DNA of 64,000 nt from Nocardia africana NBRC 100379. GTDB taxonomy: Bacteria > Actinomycetota > Actinomycetes > Mycobacteriales > Mycobacteriaceae. Made by a program: the position numbers and the translations under genes. Positions 1-8,551 of the stretch are shown here, one piece after another. The notes beneath the pieces are model-generated. The model did no database searches and was not told the origin of the DNA. It saw only the letters and a program-made list of their open reading frames with translations. How positions within the stretch are numbered: the stretch's first letter is position 1; every line of letters starts with the position of its first letter. The stretch covers positions 62,001 through 126,000 of the forward strand of contig NZ_BDAV01000015.1 in the NCBI RefSeq assembly GCF_001612635.1, given 5' to 3'.

Positions 1-1028
1 CGCAGCACGATCGGCACCGGCGGATGTAGTCGCAACGTCTCCTGGCACACGGCACTCAGATACGGCAGGCCGGCCAGATCCCCGGGATCGGCGTCGGGCC
101 CCACCGCACCCAATTCGGCGCGCAGCCGGGCCAGCACGCCGGGATCGCGGTGCAACCGGAACAGCGCCCACACCAGACTCGTGGCCGTGGTCTCGTGACC
201 GGCCACCAACAGGGTGCGCAGTTGTTCGCGCAGATCGGCGTCGCTCACGCCGCTGCCGTCGTCGTGGCGGGCGCTCGACAACACACCCAGCGCGCCGTCA
301 CCGGGCGTACCGGTAGCCCGCCGGGCCGCGATGTCGGCATCGAGCAGCGCGTCCAGCCGGGCGCGCGCCCGGGCGAACCTGTCCCACGGTGACAACCCGA
401 ATGCGCTGTGCCGCAAGGCGGGAACGAGCATCAGCGGCCCGGTGAAGGCGGTGAGAAACTCGCCGACCGCCGCGGTGTAGGTGTCGCGCCGGTGCGGGTC
501 GTCGGCCCCGAAGATCAGGGTGAGGATCACCCGCAGCGTCAGCGCCCGCGCCGCCACCCGCGCATCGACCACCGTCCCCGGCGACCACGCCGGACCGGTG
601 CCGGCGCCGGACAGCTCATCGCGGGTGCTGTCCCGAATTACCGTGCCGTACTGTGCAATTCGAGCGCGATGAAATGCGGGCGTCAGCACCGTCCGATCGC
701 CGCGATGCCGCTGATCACGAGCGAGTATCAATGAGGCCGAACCGATCAGCGGTTCAATGGGATTCGGTTGCGGCGGATGCAGAATTCCGATCGGCGACCG
801 AAGTAATTCCTTTGTGCCGCCGGGTGTTCCCGTGAACAATACCGCGCCGAATCCCGGGAACCGGACCAGAAACGGATCACCGTCGTGCGCGCGACGCAGC
901 CGGAAGTAGCGATCGAAATCTATTCCGGCCGCCAGCGCGTGCGCCGCGACCCACCGCGGCTGCCGGGGCGCGGCCCGTTCGCCGGAAATCTGCGGTGTGC
1001 GGTGCCGGCCTGCTGTAGCTGCGCGCAT
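1..1028 (-). CDS. Cytochrome P450, C-terminus cut off by window edge
   Basis: Haem monooxygenase of the cytochrome P450 superfamily. Read leftwards from an ATG at 1028 the frame stays open to base 1, so the C-terminal end lies outside the window. The I-helix oxygen-binding motif AGHETT is at about residues 274-279 and the K-helix ExxR (ETLR, followed by LHPP) at about 328-331. A typical C-helix stretch, DQRHRGDRTVLTPAFH, comes earlier. The haem-thiolate cysteine loop is not in the window, so an intact active site cannot be confirmed. The start is uncertain: there is no clear Shine-Dalgarno, and an in-frame GTG lies at 1037. The gene follows the hydrolase gene at 1092 by 63 bases on the same strand and may be cotranscribed. 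The substrate cannot be predicted. Confidence 0.88.
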   Translation of the reverse strand, partial: MRAATAGRHRTPQISGERAAPRQPRWVAAHALAAGIDFDRYFRLRRAHDGDPFLVRFPGFGAVLFTGTPGGTKELLRSPIGILHPPQPNPIEPLIGSASLILARDQRHRGDRTVLTPAFHRARIAQYGTVIRDSTRDELSGAGTGPAWSPGTVVDARVAARALTLRVILTLIFGADDPHRRDTYTAAVGEFLTAFTGPLMLVPALRHSAFGLSPWDRFARARARLDALLDADIAARRATGTPGDGALGVLSSARHDDGSGVSDADLREQLRTLLVAGHETTATSLVWALFRLHRDPGVLARLRAELGAVGPDADPGDLAGLPYLSAVCQETLRLHPPVPIVL

Positions 1029-1091
1029 ACCCAGCACACGAGACAGCCCGGCGCCGGGTTCGACGCGAGACGCGGTCCGCGCGCGCCGCCG

Positions 1092-2342
1092 TCAGCCGAG
1101 TGCCGCGCGGGCCTCCGCGGCCAACCGGGCCAGGCGCCCGTCGCCGATCGTATTCAGCGCATTACCCAGGCGATTGGTGACGAAGGCGACCGACATGCCC
1201 GATTCCGGATCGGCGAACGCACCGGAACCACCCACGCCGTAATGGCCGAACGCCCGGCGCAGCGGGCGCCGGGAGGCGATCGGTGGCCGGTGGTATCCCA
1301 GCGTGAACGGCACGGGTACGCCGATGACGTAGTCGCGATGTTCACTGCGCTGCACATGGTTGATGTTCTCGATGGTCTCCGGGCGCAGCAGCGGTTCGCT
1401 CCAGGTCCGGTCCGGCAGCAGCACCCGGCCCTCGTTCGCCAGGGCCCCGTACATCCGGGCCAGGGCACGAGCGGAGAACACCCCGTTGAAGCCGGGCATC
1501 ACCGCGTCGTGCACTCGCGAATCGCCGACCAGCACATCGAAGCCGGCCGGCATCCCGGCCTCGGCGATCGCACCCACTGCGCGGCTGCGGGCGATCACCT
1601 TCGAGGCGGTATCCCAGCGCAGCCCGGGTATGCGCAACCGCGGGAAGGTGCGGGCGATGCGGTGCCGCTCGGATTCGGGCACCCGGTACCAGAACTCCTC
1701 GGTCCGAAGCGGTTCGGCGATCTCGTGCCGCAATACCTCGGTGAACGGCTCACCGGTCGCGCGCTGCACGATTTCCGCGACCAGCCAGCCGAAGGTCACG
1801 GCGTGATACCCCGACCCCTGCAACCGGCGCGGATCCGGTTCGGCGGCCGCCAACGCCGCGATCATCGCGTCGTAGTCGAGAATGCCGTCGGCGTCGGCGG
1901 CCAGGCCGCGCACCTTGTGCAGTCCCGCGCGATGGGTGAGCACCTCCCGTACGGTGATGTCCTGTTTGCCGTTCGCGGCGAATTCCGGCCAGTAGTCGGC
2001 CACCGGCGCGTCGTAATCGACCAGCCCGCGTTCGGCGATTCGATGCAGCACCGTGGTGACCACACCCTTACCGGTGGAGAAGCTCAAGGCCACCGTGTCG
2101 GACTGCCAGCGCTGATCCGGCGCCGACCATCCGGCCCACACATCGACGACAGGCCGCCCGTGCAGGAATATCGCGAACGCGCCCCCGCCCCGGTTGGGCC
2201 GCGGGAACATCCGGAAGAAATGGTGCACGACCGGCACGAATCGCGGGTCGATGACCATCTGCTGTGCGTCGTCGGTATCGGCGGTCCGCGCCACCCGGGC
2301 CGATTCCGCCTCGTCTGCCTGCTCCGAACGTGCCGGATCCAC
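1092..2342 (-). CDS. Serine hydrolase, class C beta-lactamase/esterase fold
   Basis: A 416-residue protein of the beta-lactamase/EstB-like serine hydrolase family, which includes esterases, D-aminopeptidases and penicillin-binding proteins. The nucleophile motif SxxK is STGK at residues 89-92. A YHAVTFG segment near residue 180 is the probable YxN-like tyrosine motif, and GHYGVGGSG near the C-terminus takes the place of the KTG box. No signal peptide is evident, which suggests a cytoplasmic esterase-type enzyme rather than an antibiotic-hydrolysing lactamase. The GTG start at 2342 has an AGGAGG about 10 bases upstream. The P450 gene follows on the same strand. Substrate unknown. Confidence 0.85.
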   Translation of the reverse strand: MDPARSEQADEAESARVARTADTDDAQQMVIDPRFVPVVHHFFRMFPRPNRGGGAFAIFLHGRPVVDVWAGWSAPDQRWQSDTVALSFSTGKGVVTTVLHRIAERGLVDYDAPVADYWPEFAANGKQDITVREVLTHRAGLHKVRGLAADADGILDYDAMIAALAAAEPDPRRLQGSGYHAVTFGWLVAEIVQRATGEPFTEVLRHEIAEPLRTEEFWYRVPESERHRIARTFPRLRIPGLRWDTASKVIARSRAVGAIAEAGMPAGFDVLVGDSRVHDAVMPGFNGVFSARALARMYGALANEGRVLLPDRTWSEPLLRPETIENINHVQRSEHRDYVIGVPVPFTLGYHRPPIASRRPLRRAFGHYGVGGSGAFADPESGMSVAFVTNRLGNALNTIGDGRLARLAAEARAALG

Positions 2343-2385
2343 CGTGTGTCGACCTCCTGCCGCCGCGTGGTCGCGGCGTCGTTAC

Positions 2386-2405
2386 CCCTACCCGTCAGGG
2401 TAGGG
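2386..2405 (-). terminator. Hairpin at the stop codon of the 2395 gene
   Basis: An 8-bp perfect inverted repeat (CCCTACCC / GGGTAGGG) with a 4-base loop. The TGA of the gene at 2395-2943 lies in the loop. It may be a terminator, or reduce read-through into the hydrolase gene, although no T-run is obvious. Confidence 0.4.
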
Positions 2406-2943
2406 CAGCCCGGGAATCGTGCTCAGTGCCCGCCGGGACCTGCCACAGCCCGAACGGCGTCGCGAGACAGAGCGCGCCCGTCCGCGAATCCCATGCCAGT
2501 GCCGCCGAGCCGAGACAGACCGTGCTGCGCTCACCCGAAACCACCTGCGCCTGTGAGCCGTTCATCGCGAAGGAGAGTCCGATCCGGCCGGGGACGGCCT
2601 CCGGCGCGAGCGAGGTGAAGGCGAGGGCGTCGGGACCCATACCGACCGCGACCGGCAGCCCGGCGGCGCCCTCACTGGCCCCGACCCCACCGCCGGCGCC
2701 CAGGCCGAGGGCGATCGCACCCGTGGTTGCCTTGGCATAGCCGACACCATCGATTCCCGCCGAGCGAGCGTGCCCGGATTCGTCGCCCATCGCGCGGCAC
2801 GCCGTGGTACCGGCGACGATCGTGATATCGCGGGTGCGGTCGGTATCGCAGTGCACGGTGGTTGCCGAGGCGGTGCCGGTGGCCCAGCACACCGCGGCCC
2901 CGGCCGCGACGGCCCAACCTGTGATCGCGCTCATCACCTTCAC
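2395..2943 (-). CDS. Predicted secreted protein, function unknown
   Basis: A 182-residue protein I cannot assign with confidence. Residues 1-27 form a clear signal peptide (MKVMSAITGWAVAAGAAVCW, then an ATGTASA cleavage region), so it should be exported. The mature part has four cysteines (in VHCD, TACRAMGD, TVCLGS and ALCLA), which suggests two disulfides, and a Gly/Ala-rich middle. The overall look is that of small secreted actinobacterial proteins of unknown function. The GTG start at 2943 has an AGGAG six bases upstream. It lies between a secreted protease gene and a hydrolase gene, all on the minus strand, with its own spacing and a hairpin at its end. Confidence 0.7.
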   Translation of the reverse strand: MKVMSAITGWAVAAGAAVCWATGTASATTVHCDTDRTRDITIVAGTTACRAMGDESGHARSAGIDGVGYAKATTGAIALGLGAGGGVGASEGAAGLPVAVGMGPDALAFTSLAPEAVPGRIGLSFAMNGSQAQVVSGERSTVCLGSAALAWDSRTGALCLATPFGLWQVPAGTEHDSRAALP

Positions 2944-3041
2944 GGAGTGCTCCTTTCGGGCCGGCAGCCCTCACCATAACCGCACCCCGCGGCGGCCGAC
3001 CCGATCCGCGCCGCGCGGCCGGTCCCGCCCGGGGCACGGAA

Positions 3042-3084
3042 AACGGGCGGCGACTCCGGTGTGATACCCGAATCGCCGCCCGTT
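3042..3084 (-). terminator. Rho-independent terminator after the secreted protease gene
   Basis: A 12-bp perfect stem (3042-3053 pairs with 3073-3084, core ACGGGCGGCGA) with a 19-base loop. On the minus strand it is followed by a short T run (GTTTTCC). It sits 22 bases past the stop of the protease gene. Confidence 0.8.
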
Positions 3085-3106
3085 ACCAGGGTCGTCGTGC
3101 CACCGA

Positions 3107-3778
3107 TCAGATCGGCGCGAAACCCGCCCCGGCGCCACCGCGCCCGTTCATGTCATTGACGATCGCCGTCATGTTGGTGCCGACCTCGGGCCCGAAGCAG
3201 GCCACCGCCAGGTAGGCGTTCACCATGCCGACCAGGGTGGAGCCCATCACGACGGGAGCGCCGGAGTCGCCCTCGACCACACACATCTCCGACCATGTCT
3301 CGTCGGTCTGGAAGATGTCGCCGAAGGCCAGGCCGCAGGTGTTACCGGTGGTCCGGCCTTCCTTGCAGACGATGCTGGGGAACTGGGCCGGCGCCCCGAT
3401 CCCGGTGATCGTCACATTGCCGATCCGATTGACCGGAGTGACGTGGCCCGGATCGAACTGGATGACCGCATAGTCCAGATCGTGATTGGAATAGACGAAA
3501 TGTCCGATCACGCCCGCGCCGCGGTCCTGTTCGGACCACACCTCGGAACCCGCCTCGCCGCAGTGACCGGCGGTCAGGCCGACCAGGCGGCCACCGGCGT
3601 CGTGGCCGATGGTCGTCACGGTGCACTCGAACTGGTTGTCGATGATGATGCCGGAGCCGCCGCCGATCACCGGCGATCCGGGACCGGCTTGCGCGACCCC
3701 CGCGCCCGTCCCGAGCAGCGCCGCGCCCAGAGCTACGGCGAAGGCGGCACGAGCCGCCCTGACGAGTGTGTTGAACAT
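3107..3778 (-). CDS. Secreted trypsin-like serine protease (S1 family)
   Basis: An exported chymotrypsin-fold serine protease, 223 residues from the ATG at 3778. The catalytic triad is visible: His in TAGHC, Asp in HDLDYAVIQF and Ser in GDSGAPV. A signal peptide is followed by AQAGPGSPV, and cysteines flank the active-site loops as in disulfide-bonded family members. Actinobacterial S1 proteases of this compact type often carry a short propeptide, but little room for one is seen here. An in-frame GTG at 3805 would add nine residues. The ATG at 3778 is preferred because GGAGG precedes it and because the signal peptide then begins properly. It stands alone between a terminator and the mce4 promoter region. 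Its target is unknown. Confidence 0.88.
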   Translation of the reverse strand: MFNTLVRAARAAFAVALGAALLGTGAGVAQAGPGSPVIGGGSGIIIDNQFECTVTTIGHDAGGRLVGLTAGHCGEAGSEVWSEQDRGAGVIGHFVYSNHDLDYAVIQFDPGHVTPVNRIGNVTITGIGAPAQFPSIVCKEGRTTGNTCGLAFGDIFQTDETWSEMCVVEGDSGAPVVMGSTLVGMVNAYLAVACFGPEVGTNMTAIVNDMNGRGGAGAGFAPI

Positions 3779-4266
3779 TTCCCTCCAGACGTCGGAAGTC
3801 CGCACGATATCAGCCTTGTCGCACTACATCCTTGCAGTTGTCGGGCCGGAGTGCGCCCGGTATGCGCATGCAGTTTGCTGGATCGATGCCGTGGCCGCGC
3901 GACGACACCTACGAGGCCGGCCGGATGCGACACCTGCGCGCGACGACAGCTGTTTCGCGGGTACTCGCTATAGGCTTTCGTCAGTATTCGGGGGCAAATC
4001 TTAATAACGAGAATTTCAATCCGATAAAACAGGTATTGGATCTCGAGTTGGACATCCGATCAGTAAACTAGAACCTGTTCTAGGAAATGGTCGTGTTCTT
4101 TGTGATCGATACCAGTCGGGTGTGCCCGATCACAGGCCCGGAACCAACGTGATCTGGGTCTATGACCACAGCCACACTTTGTGCTGTGTTTTTCCTAACT
4201 CCGTAGTAAGGTGCCTCAAGCGAAACAGTCGTCGGGGCGGGTAACCGGCGTCGAGAGGGGTAGCCA
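3779..4266. other. Intergenic region upstream of the mce4 operon
   Basis: About 490 bases without a convincing gene. The stretch 3980-4080 is AT-rich against its surroundings and ends in the KstR-like palindrome at 4069-4082. The last 60 bases before yrbE4A hold T-rich DNA and an AGAGGGG Shine-Dalgarno. The left half must also hold the promoter of the divergent protease gene. No further repeats were recognised. Confidence 0.6.
4069..4082. promoter_or_regulatory. KstR-like operator
   Basis: CTAGAACCTGTTCTAG at 4068-4083 is a perfect 7-bp inverted repeat around CT. Its core TAGAACCTGTTCTA fits the TnnAACnnGTTnnA consensus known for the TetR-type cholesterol regulator KstR of mycobacteria and rhodococci. 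It lies 185 bases before yrbE4A, the expected place for control of a mce4 operon. Assignment to KstR is by motif only, as no kstR gene is in the window. Confidence 0.72.
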
Positions 4267-5139
4267 GTGCAAGTCACCAACGGTCCGGACGGGTCGGGGG
4301 CAATTAGTTCACCATCGAGAACGAGTGCCGCGGCGGACTGGACGAAGGCGTACTGGCAGGATCACCCCAAGCGGTCTCTCGAGACCTTCGGCCGACAGAT
4401 CACGATGGGCTTCTCCGCGGTCGCGGAACTGTTCGTCGCCATCTTCCGGCGTCGCTTCCCGTTCGGTGAATTCGTCCGGCAGTGCGCATTCATGGCCAGC
4501 GTCGCAGCGGCCCCTACCTTGCTGGTCGCAATTCCGATCGGCGTCATCGTCTCCATTCAGGTGGGTTCGGTCGCGCAGCAGGTCGGCGCCACCTCGTTCA
4601 TCGGCGCGGCCAACGGCCTGGGCATCATTCAGCAGGGCGCGCCGCTGGTCACCTCGTTGATGATCGCCGGTGCCGTCGGCTCGGCCATCTGCGCCGACCT
4701 CGGCTCCCGCACCATCCGCGAGGAAATCGACGCCATGAAGGTGATGGGTGTCGACCCGATGCGCCGGCTGGTGGCCCCCCGGCTCGGCGCCGCCATGCTG
4801 GTGTCGGTGCTGCTGTGCGGCTTCGTGATCTTCGTCGGCTTCCTGACCGGCTACATCTTCAATATCTTCGCCCAGAACGGCACCCCCGGCTCCTATATCG
4901 GCACGTTCGCGTCGTTCGCGGTGACCAGCGATTTGCTGGTGGCGTTGATCAAATCGCTGATCTTCGGCCTGCTGGCCGCGATCATCGCGTGTGATTCGGG
5001 CTTGAACACCCGCGGCGGCCCGGGCGGTGTCGCGAACTCGGTCAACACCGCCGTGGTGCTGTCCGCGCTGATGCTGTTCGGCACGAATCTGATCATCACG
5101 CAGATCTACAACGCCCTGTTCCCCCCACAGATGGTTTGA
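4267..5139 (+). CDS. yrbE4A: YrbE4A, Mce permease subunit
   Basis: A 290-residue integral membrane protein of the YrbE/MlaE permease family, the inner-membrane half of an Mce lipid importer. The N-terminal 50 residues are cytosolic, followed by about five or six hydrophobic segments. The central EEIDAMKVMGVDPMRRL stretch is the conserved cytoplasmic loop that in this family contacts the ATPase (MceG), which is encoded elsewhere. GTG start with GAGAGGGG upstream. First gene of the operon, and only four bases separate it from yrbE4B. The KstR-like site upstream and the gene order suggest the mce4 system, which in mycobacteria imports cholesterol. The subtype is inferred, not proven. Confidence 0.88.
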   Translation: MQVTNGPDGSGAISSPSRTSAAADWTKAYWQDHPKRSLETFGRQITMGFSAVAELFVAIFRRRFPFGEFVRQCAFMASVAAAPTLLVAIPIGVIVSIQVGSVAQQVGATSFIGAANGLGIIQQGAPLVTSLMIAGAVGSAICADLGSRTIREEIDAMKVMGVDPMRRLVAPRLGAAMLVSVLLCGFVIFVGFLTGYIFNIFAQNGTPGSYIGTFASFAVTSDLLVALIKSLIFGLLAAIIACDSGLNTRGGPGGVANSVNTAVVLSALMLFGTNLIITQIYNALFPPQMV

Positions 5140-5143
5140 GCCG

Positions 5144-6007
5144 GTGTCGTCAACTTATGTTCCGCCGCTACTGCGGCCTCTACAGCGGATCCGCAGCTCC
5201 GCCGGCGCCCCGCGGGACTGGCTCGCGCGGGTCGGTCACCAGGTCTTCTTCTTCCTGCGCTCGATCGGCTCGATGCCGTTGGCGCTCAAGCACTATCCGA
5301 AGGAAGTCTGGCGGCTGCTCTCGGACGTCACCTGGGGTAACGGCAGCCTGATCGTCGGTGGTGGCACCATCGGCGTGGTTCTCATCCTCAGTGCCTTCGG
5401 CGGTATGACCGTCGCCATCCAGGGCTACACTTCGCTGAATCTGCTCGGATTGAGCCCGCTGACCGGTGCGATCTCCGCCTTCGCGACCACCCGTGAGCTC
5501 GGGCCCATGCTCGCCACCCTCGCATTCGCCGCACAGGCCGGCTGCCGGTTCACGGCCCAGCTGGGTTCGATGCGCATCGCCGAGGAGATCGACGCGCTGG
5601 AGTCGCAGGCGATCCGGCCGCTGCCCTACCTGGTCAGCACGCGGATGATCGCGGCGATGATCGCGATCGTGCCGCTGTACTGCCTGGCGCTGCCGGTCGC
5701 CTACCTGTCGTGTTCCATCACGGTCGGGTTCATCGGCGGCACGGCGTCGGGCACCTTCCAGCACTACTTCTATCAATTCCTGGTACCGCACGACGTGCTG
5801 TGGTCGTTGCTGAAAGCCATTCTCTTCGTGGCCATCACGACCTTCATCCAGTGCTACTACGGCTTCTTCGCCTCGGGTGGTCCCGAGGGCGTCGGTGTGG
5901 CCGCGGGCCGTGCGATCAAGCTCTGCATCATCGCGGTCGTCTTCGCCGACCTGTTCATGACGCTGGCCATCTGGGGAGTGAACCCGGGCATCAGGATCTC
6001 GGGATAG
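5144..6007 (+). CDS. yrbE4B: YrbE4B, Mce permease subunit
   Basis: A 287-residue second permease, paralogous to YrbE4A. The two are thought to form a heterodimer in the cytoplasmic membrane through which lipid delivered by the Mce proteins passes. Hydrophobic segments begin near residue 65, and the EEIDALESQAIRPLPYLVST loop matches the conserved MlaE-family coupling region. GTG start four bases after yrbE4A. The gene ends ten bases before mce4A, so translation of the three is probably linked. Length and loop match the family, and no odd feature was seen. Confidence 0.88.
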   Translation: MSSTYVPPLLRPLQRIRSSAGAPRDWLARVGHQVFFFLRSIGSMPLALKHYPKEVWRLLSDVTWGNGSLIVGGGTIGVVLILSAFGGMTVAIQGYTSLNLLGLSPLTGAISAFATTRELGPMLATLAFAAQAGCRFTAQLGSMRIAEEIDALESQAIRPLPYLVSTRMIAAMIAIVPLYCLALPVAYLSCSITVGFIGGTASGTFQHYFYQFLVPHDVLWSLLKAILFVAITTFIQCYYGFFASGGPEGVGVAAGRAIKLCIIAVVFADLFMTLAIWGVNPGIRISG

Positions 6008-6017
6008 GGGCCTGAAT

Positions 6018-7520
6018 ATGATCATCGATCCGAGTGGCCGCGGACCGACGATGCGGCAGCTGCTCATCGCGGGCGTCTGCGGAATCGTCGTCGTCGCCGC
6101 GGCGCTGACGCTGCTGATGGCCCGCTACAAGGGCTACATCCTGAACCCGAAGGTGGAGGTCACCGCCAACCTGACCACCACCGGTGACGGCCTCCCCGCG
6201 CAGGCGGACGTGAAGTTCCGCGGCGTGCTGGTCGGCGCGGTCAAGGATGTGTCGGTGGCCGCCAAGGGCGAGCTGCAGCAGGTGCACATCAACATGAAGC
6301 CGGACTACATCTCCGATATCCCGGCCAATGTCACCGCCCGCGTCGTCCCCAGCAACCTGTTCGCCGTCACCTCGGTCGAACTGGTCTACAACGGTCCCGA
6401 CAACGCCTCGCTGAAGGCCGGTTCGCAGATCGCCGAGGACCACAGCCAGGGCACCATCGCGCTGCAGGACACGCTCACCACGGTCCGCACGATTCTGAAC
6501 AAGATCGACCCCATGCAGCTGGGCCGGGTGCTGAGCACCCTGTCCTACGCACTGGACGGCAGCGGCCGGGTACCCGGTTCCACCGTCGAGCGGCTGGACA
6601 ACTGGTTCACCCAGGTCCGCGCCGCGGTGCCGAATCCGGAAGGCACGCTGAACGATTTCTCCGCCTCGTTCCACGCGCTCAACCAGTCCGCGCCGGATCT
6701 GATGACGACGCTGTCGGAATCGGTGAAGACCGCGCAGACCATCGCCGACAAGCGCAGTGAGCTGGCCGGTCTCATCACCGGCACCTCCGCGACCATCGAC
6801 AAGGTCAACAACCTGTTCGCGCGCAACCCCGACGTCGGCAAGCAGCTGACCTCGGGCACCGGTGACATGTTCGGTGCGCTCACCGAGGACCCCAACGCGA
6901 TTCCGCAGGCCATCGCGAGCTTGAACGCCTCGGTCCGCAAGCTGAGCACCACCTTCCACTGGGGTCCGCAGCAGCAGATGATCTGGAACGCGGGCCTGAC
7001 CTTCACGCCGTACAAGCCGTACGACCGGTCCGACTGCCCCCGCTACGGCGACCTCGCGGCGCCGAGCTGTGGCACCGCCCCGGTGGTCTCCGATATCGGC
7101 CCGCCGACACCGGCCCTGAAGCCGCGCACGCTGGACGCCTCGCAGGGGCTGCCCAAGCTGCCGCCGATGCCGGGTCTGCCCGCCATCCCGGGCGTCACGA
7201 CCGGTGACACCGCGCAGACGGCCGCTCCGCAGCAGGCGCCCAAGCCGGGCAACCCGTTCGCCGGAACTCCGTTGGAGGGTCTGTTCCCGCAGCTGCCGGG
7301 CCTGCCGGGTGCGCCCGCGGCCCCCGCGCCGCAGCCGGCTCCGGCCGCTGCTCCGGCGGCGGACGGGCAGAAGCCGGCCGCGGGGCCGATCGCCTACTAC
7401 ACCGGACGTGACGCGATGAGCGCGCTGCTCGGCCGGGAGCCGACGACTGCCGAATATCTGCTGCTGAGCTCGATCCTGAGGGGTGGAACCTTGCAAGTAT
7501 CCGAAAGCGGTGCCAGCTGA
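6018..7520 (+). CDS. mce4A: Mce4A, mammalian-cell-entry family protein
   Basis: A 500-residue Mce protein with an N-terminal membrane anchor (about residues 15-36), an MCE/MlaD beta-barrel domain (about 40-120, with the family's KFRGVLVG turn), and a long helical region to about 340. The tail is rich in Pro and Ala from residue 355 on. It should be anchored at the membrane and project into the envelope as one of six different Mce subunits forming the lipid-conducting tube. ATG start ten bases after yrbE4B. The stop shares one base with the mce4B start. The long tail makes it longer than the roughly 400 residues recalled for the M. tuberculosis Mce4A. Confidence 0.88.
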   Translation: MIIDPSGRGPTMRQLLIAGVCGIVVVAAALTLLMARYKGYILNPKVEVTANLTTTGDGLPAQADVKFRGVLVGAVKDVSVAAKGELQQVHINMKPDYISDIPANVTARVVPSNLFAVTSVELVYNGPDNASLKAGSQIAEDHSQGTIALQDTLTTVRTILNKIDPMQLGRVLSTLSYALDGSGRVPGSTVERLDNWFTQVRAAVPNPEGTLNDFSASFHALNQSAPDLMTTLSESVKTAQTIADKRSELAGLITGTSATIDKVNNLFARNPDVGKQLTSGTGDMFGALTEDPNAIPQAIASLNASVRKLSTTFHWGPQQQMIWNAGLTFTPYKPYDRSDCPRYGDLAAPSCGTAPVVSDIGPPTPALKPRTLDASQGLPKLPPMPGLPAIPGVTTGDTAQTAAPQQAPKPGNPFAGTPLEGLFPQLPGLPGAPAAPAPQPAPAAAPAADGQKPAAGPIAYYTGRDAMSALLGREPTTAEYLLLSSILRGGTLQVSESGAS

Positions 7521-8551
7521 TGAGAGGTATTCGCAAACCGCTGATCGGGTTCGGTATCTTCGCCATCGTCTCGGTCCTGGTGACCGTGGTCATCTGGAAT
7601 ACGCTGGCGCGCACCGTGAACGGTTCCACACACAGCTATTCGGCGATCTTCACCGATGTGCTGGGCCTGCGGGAGGGCGACGACGTCCGGATGGCCGGCG
7701 TACGCGTCGGCAAGGTCACCAAGATCGAGGTCGAAGGGCAGCACCAGGCCAAGGTGTCGTTCATCGTGCAGAGCGATCAGACCGTGTACGGCAACACCAA
7801 AGCCCTTGTCCGATACCAGAATCTGATCGGCCAGCGCTATGTGGCGCTGGCGCCGGGCAACAAGGGTGACAATTCGGCACTGCGCAACAACGCGACCATC
7901 CCGGTCGAGCGCACCGAACCCTCGTTCGATATCTCGGGTCTGCTCAACGGTTTTCAGCCGCTGTTCGAAACCTTGCAACCCCAGCAGGTCAACGACCTGA
8001 CCAACACCTTCATCCAGGCGTTGCAGGGCGACGGTGTGTCGCTGAGTTCGTTCATCACCCAGGCCGCCGCGGTGGCCGGTGACTTCCAGCGACGCGACGT
8101 CATCCTGGCCGACGTGATCACCAAACTGTCGGGCGTGATGTCGGGACTGGCGAAACGAGGTGATGAATTGGAGACACTGGTGACCCAGACCCGCGCGCTG
8201 ATCGGCGGGCTCTACGAGCAGGGACAATCCCTGCAGGCGTCGACCGTCCAGATCGCGAATGCCACATCCTCTCTGGTGAATATGGTCGATCAGGTGCAGC
8301 CGAAGATCGCGGCCGCGCAGAACTCGTCCACCGACGCGCTGACCATGCTGATCAACAACGGCTCGAAACTGGATCAGGCCGCGATCGATCTGCCGGGCAT
8401 CCTGGCCGATGTCGGCAAGTTCACCTCCGACGGCGCCTACGCCAACGCCTATCTGTGCACGCTGGACGTTTCGCTGTACGGGGTGCTGTTGCCGCGAGGT
8501 CTGGTCAGCCAGATCGGCGGACCCAACCACTCGGCGGTGTGCCGCCCATGA
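7520..8551 (+). CDS. mce4B: Mce4B, Mce family protein
   Basis: A 343-residue Mce subunit. It has a hydrophobic anchor at residues 9-31, an MCE domain at about 38-115 (REGDDVRMAGVRVGKV and RYQNLIGQRYVALAPG are typical blocks), then a helical domain predicted to build the needle or tube. The ATG overlaps the mce4A stop by one base, and its own stop overlaps the mce4C start in an ATGA. It acts with the other Mce4 subunits in substrate transfer across the envelope. No signal cleavage site is apparent, so it is probably held by its N-terminal helix. Confidence 0.87.
   Translation: MRGIRKPLIGFGIFAIVSVLVTVVIWNTLARTVNGSTHSYSAIFTDVLGLREGDDVRMAGVRVGKVTKIEVEGQHQAKVSFIVQSDQTVYGNTKALVRYQNLIGQRYVALAPGNKGDNSALRNNATIPVERTEPSFDISGLLNGFQPLFETLQPQQVNDLTNTFIQALQGDGVSLSSFITQAAAVAGDFQRRDVILADVITKLSGVMSGLAKRGDELETLVTQTRALIGGLYEQGQSLQASTVQIANATSSLVNMVDQVQPKIAAAQNSSTDALTMLINNGSKLDQAAIDLPGILADVGKFTSDGAYANAYLCTLDVSLYGVLLPRGLVSQIGGPNHSAVCRP

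Noticed and set aside
885..2618. A 577-codon plus-strand frame over the hydrolase gene
   Set aside because: It is the mirror of the minus-strand beta-lactamase-fold gene, is rich in Arg/Pro/His without any domain, and has no ribosome site. GC-rich DNA makes such shadows common.
3832..4071. 79-codon frame in the mce4 leader
   Set aside because: No ribosome site, and it runs through the AT-rich regulatory DNA up to the KstR-like operator.
4121..4136. CRP-like half-sites in the mce4 leader (TGTGCCCGATCACA)
   Set aside because: The spacing between half-sites is four bases instead of six, so it does not fit the CRP/GlxR consensus.
8455..8547. Longer N-terminus for Mce4C
   Set aside because: It would overlap mce4B by about 100 bases. 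The ATGA overlap at 8548 is the pattern seen at the other mce junctions.
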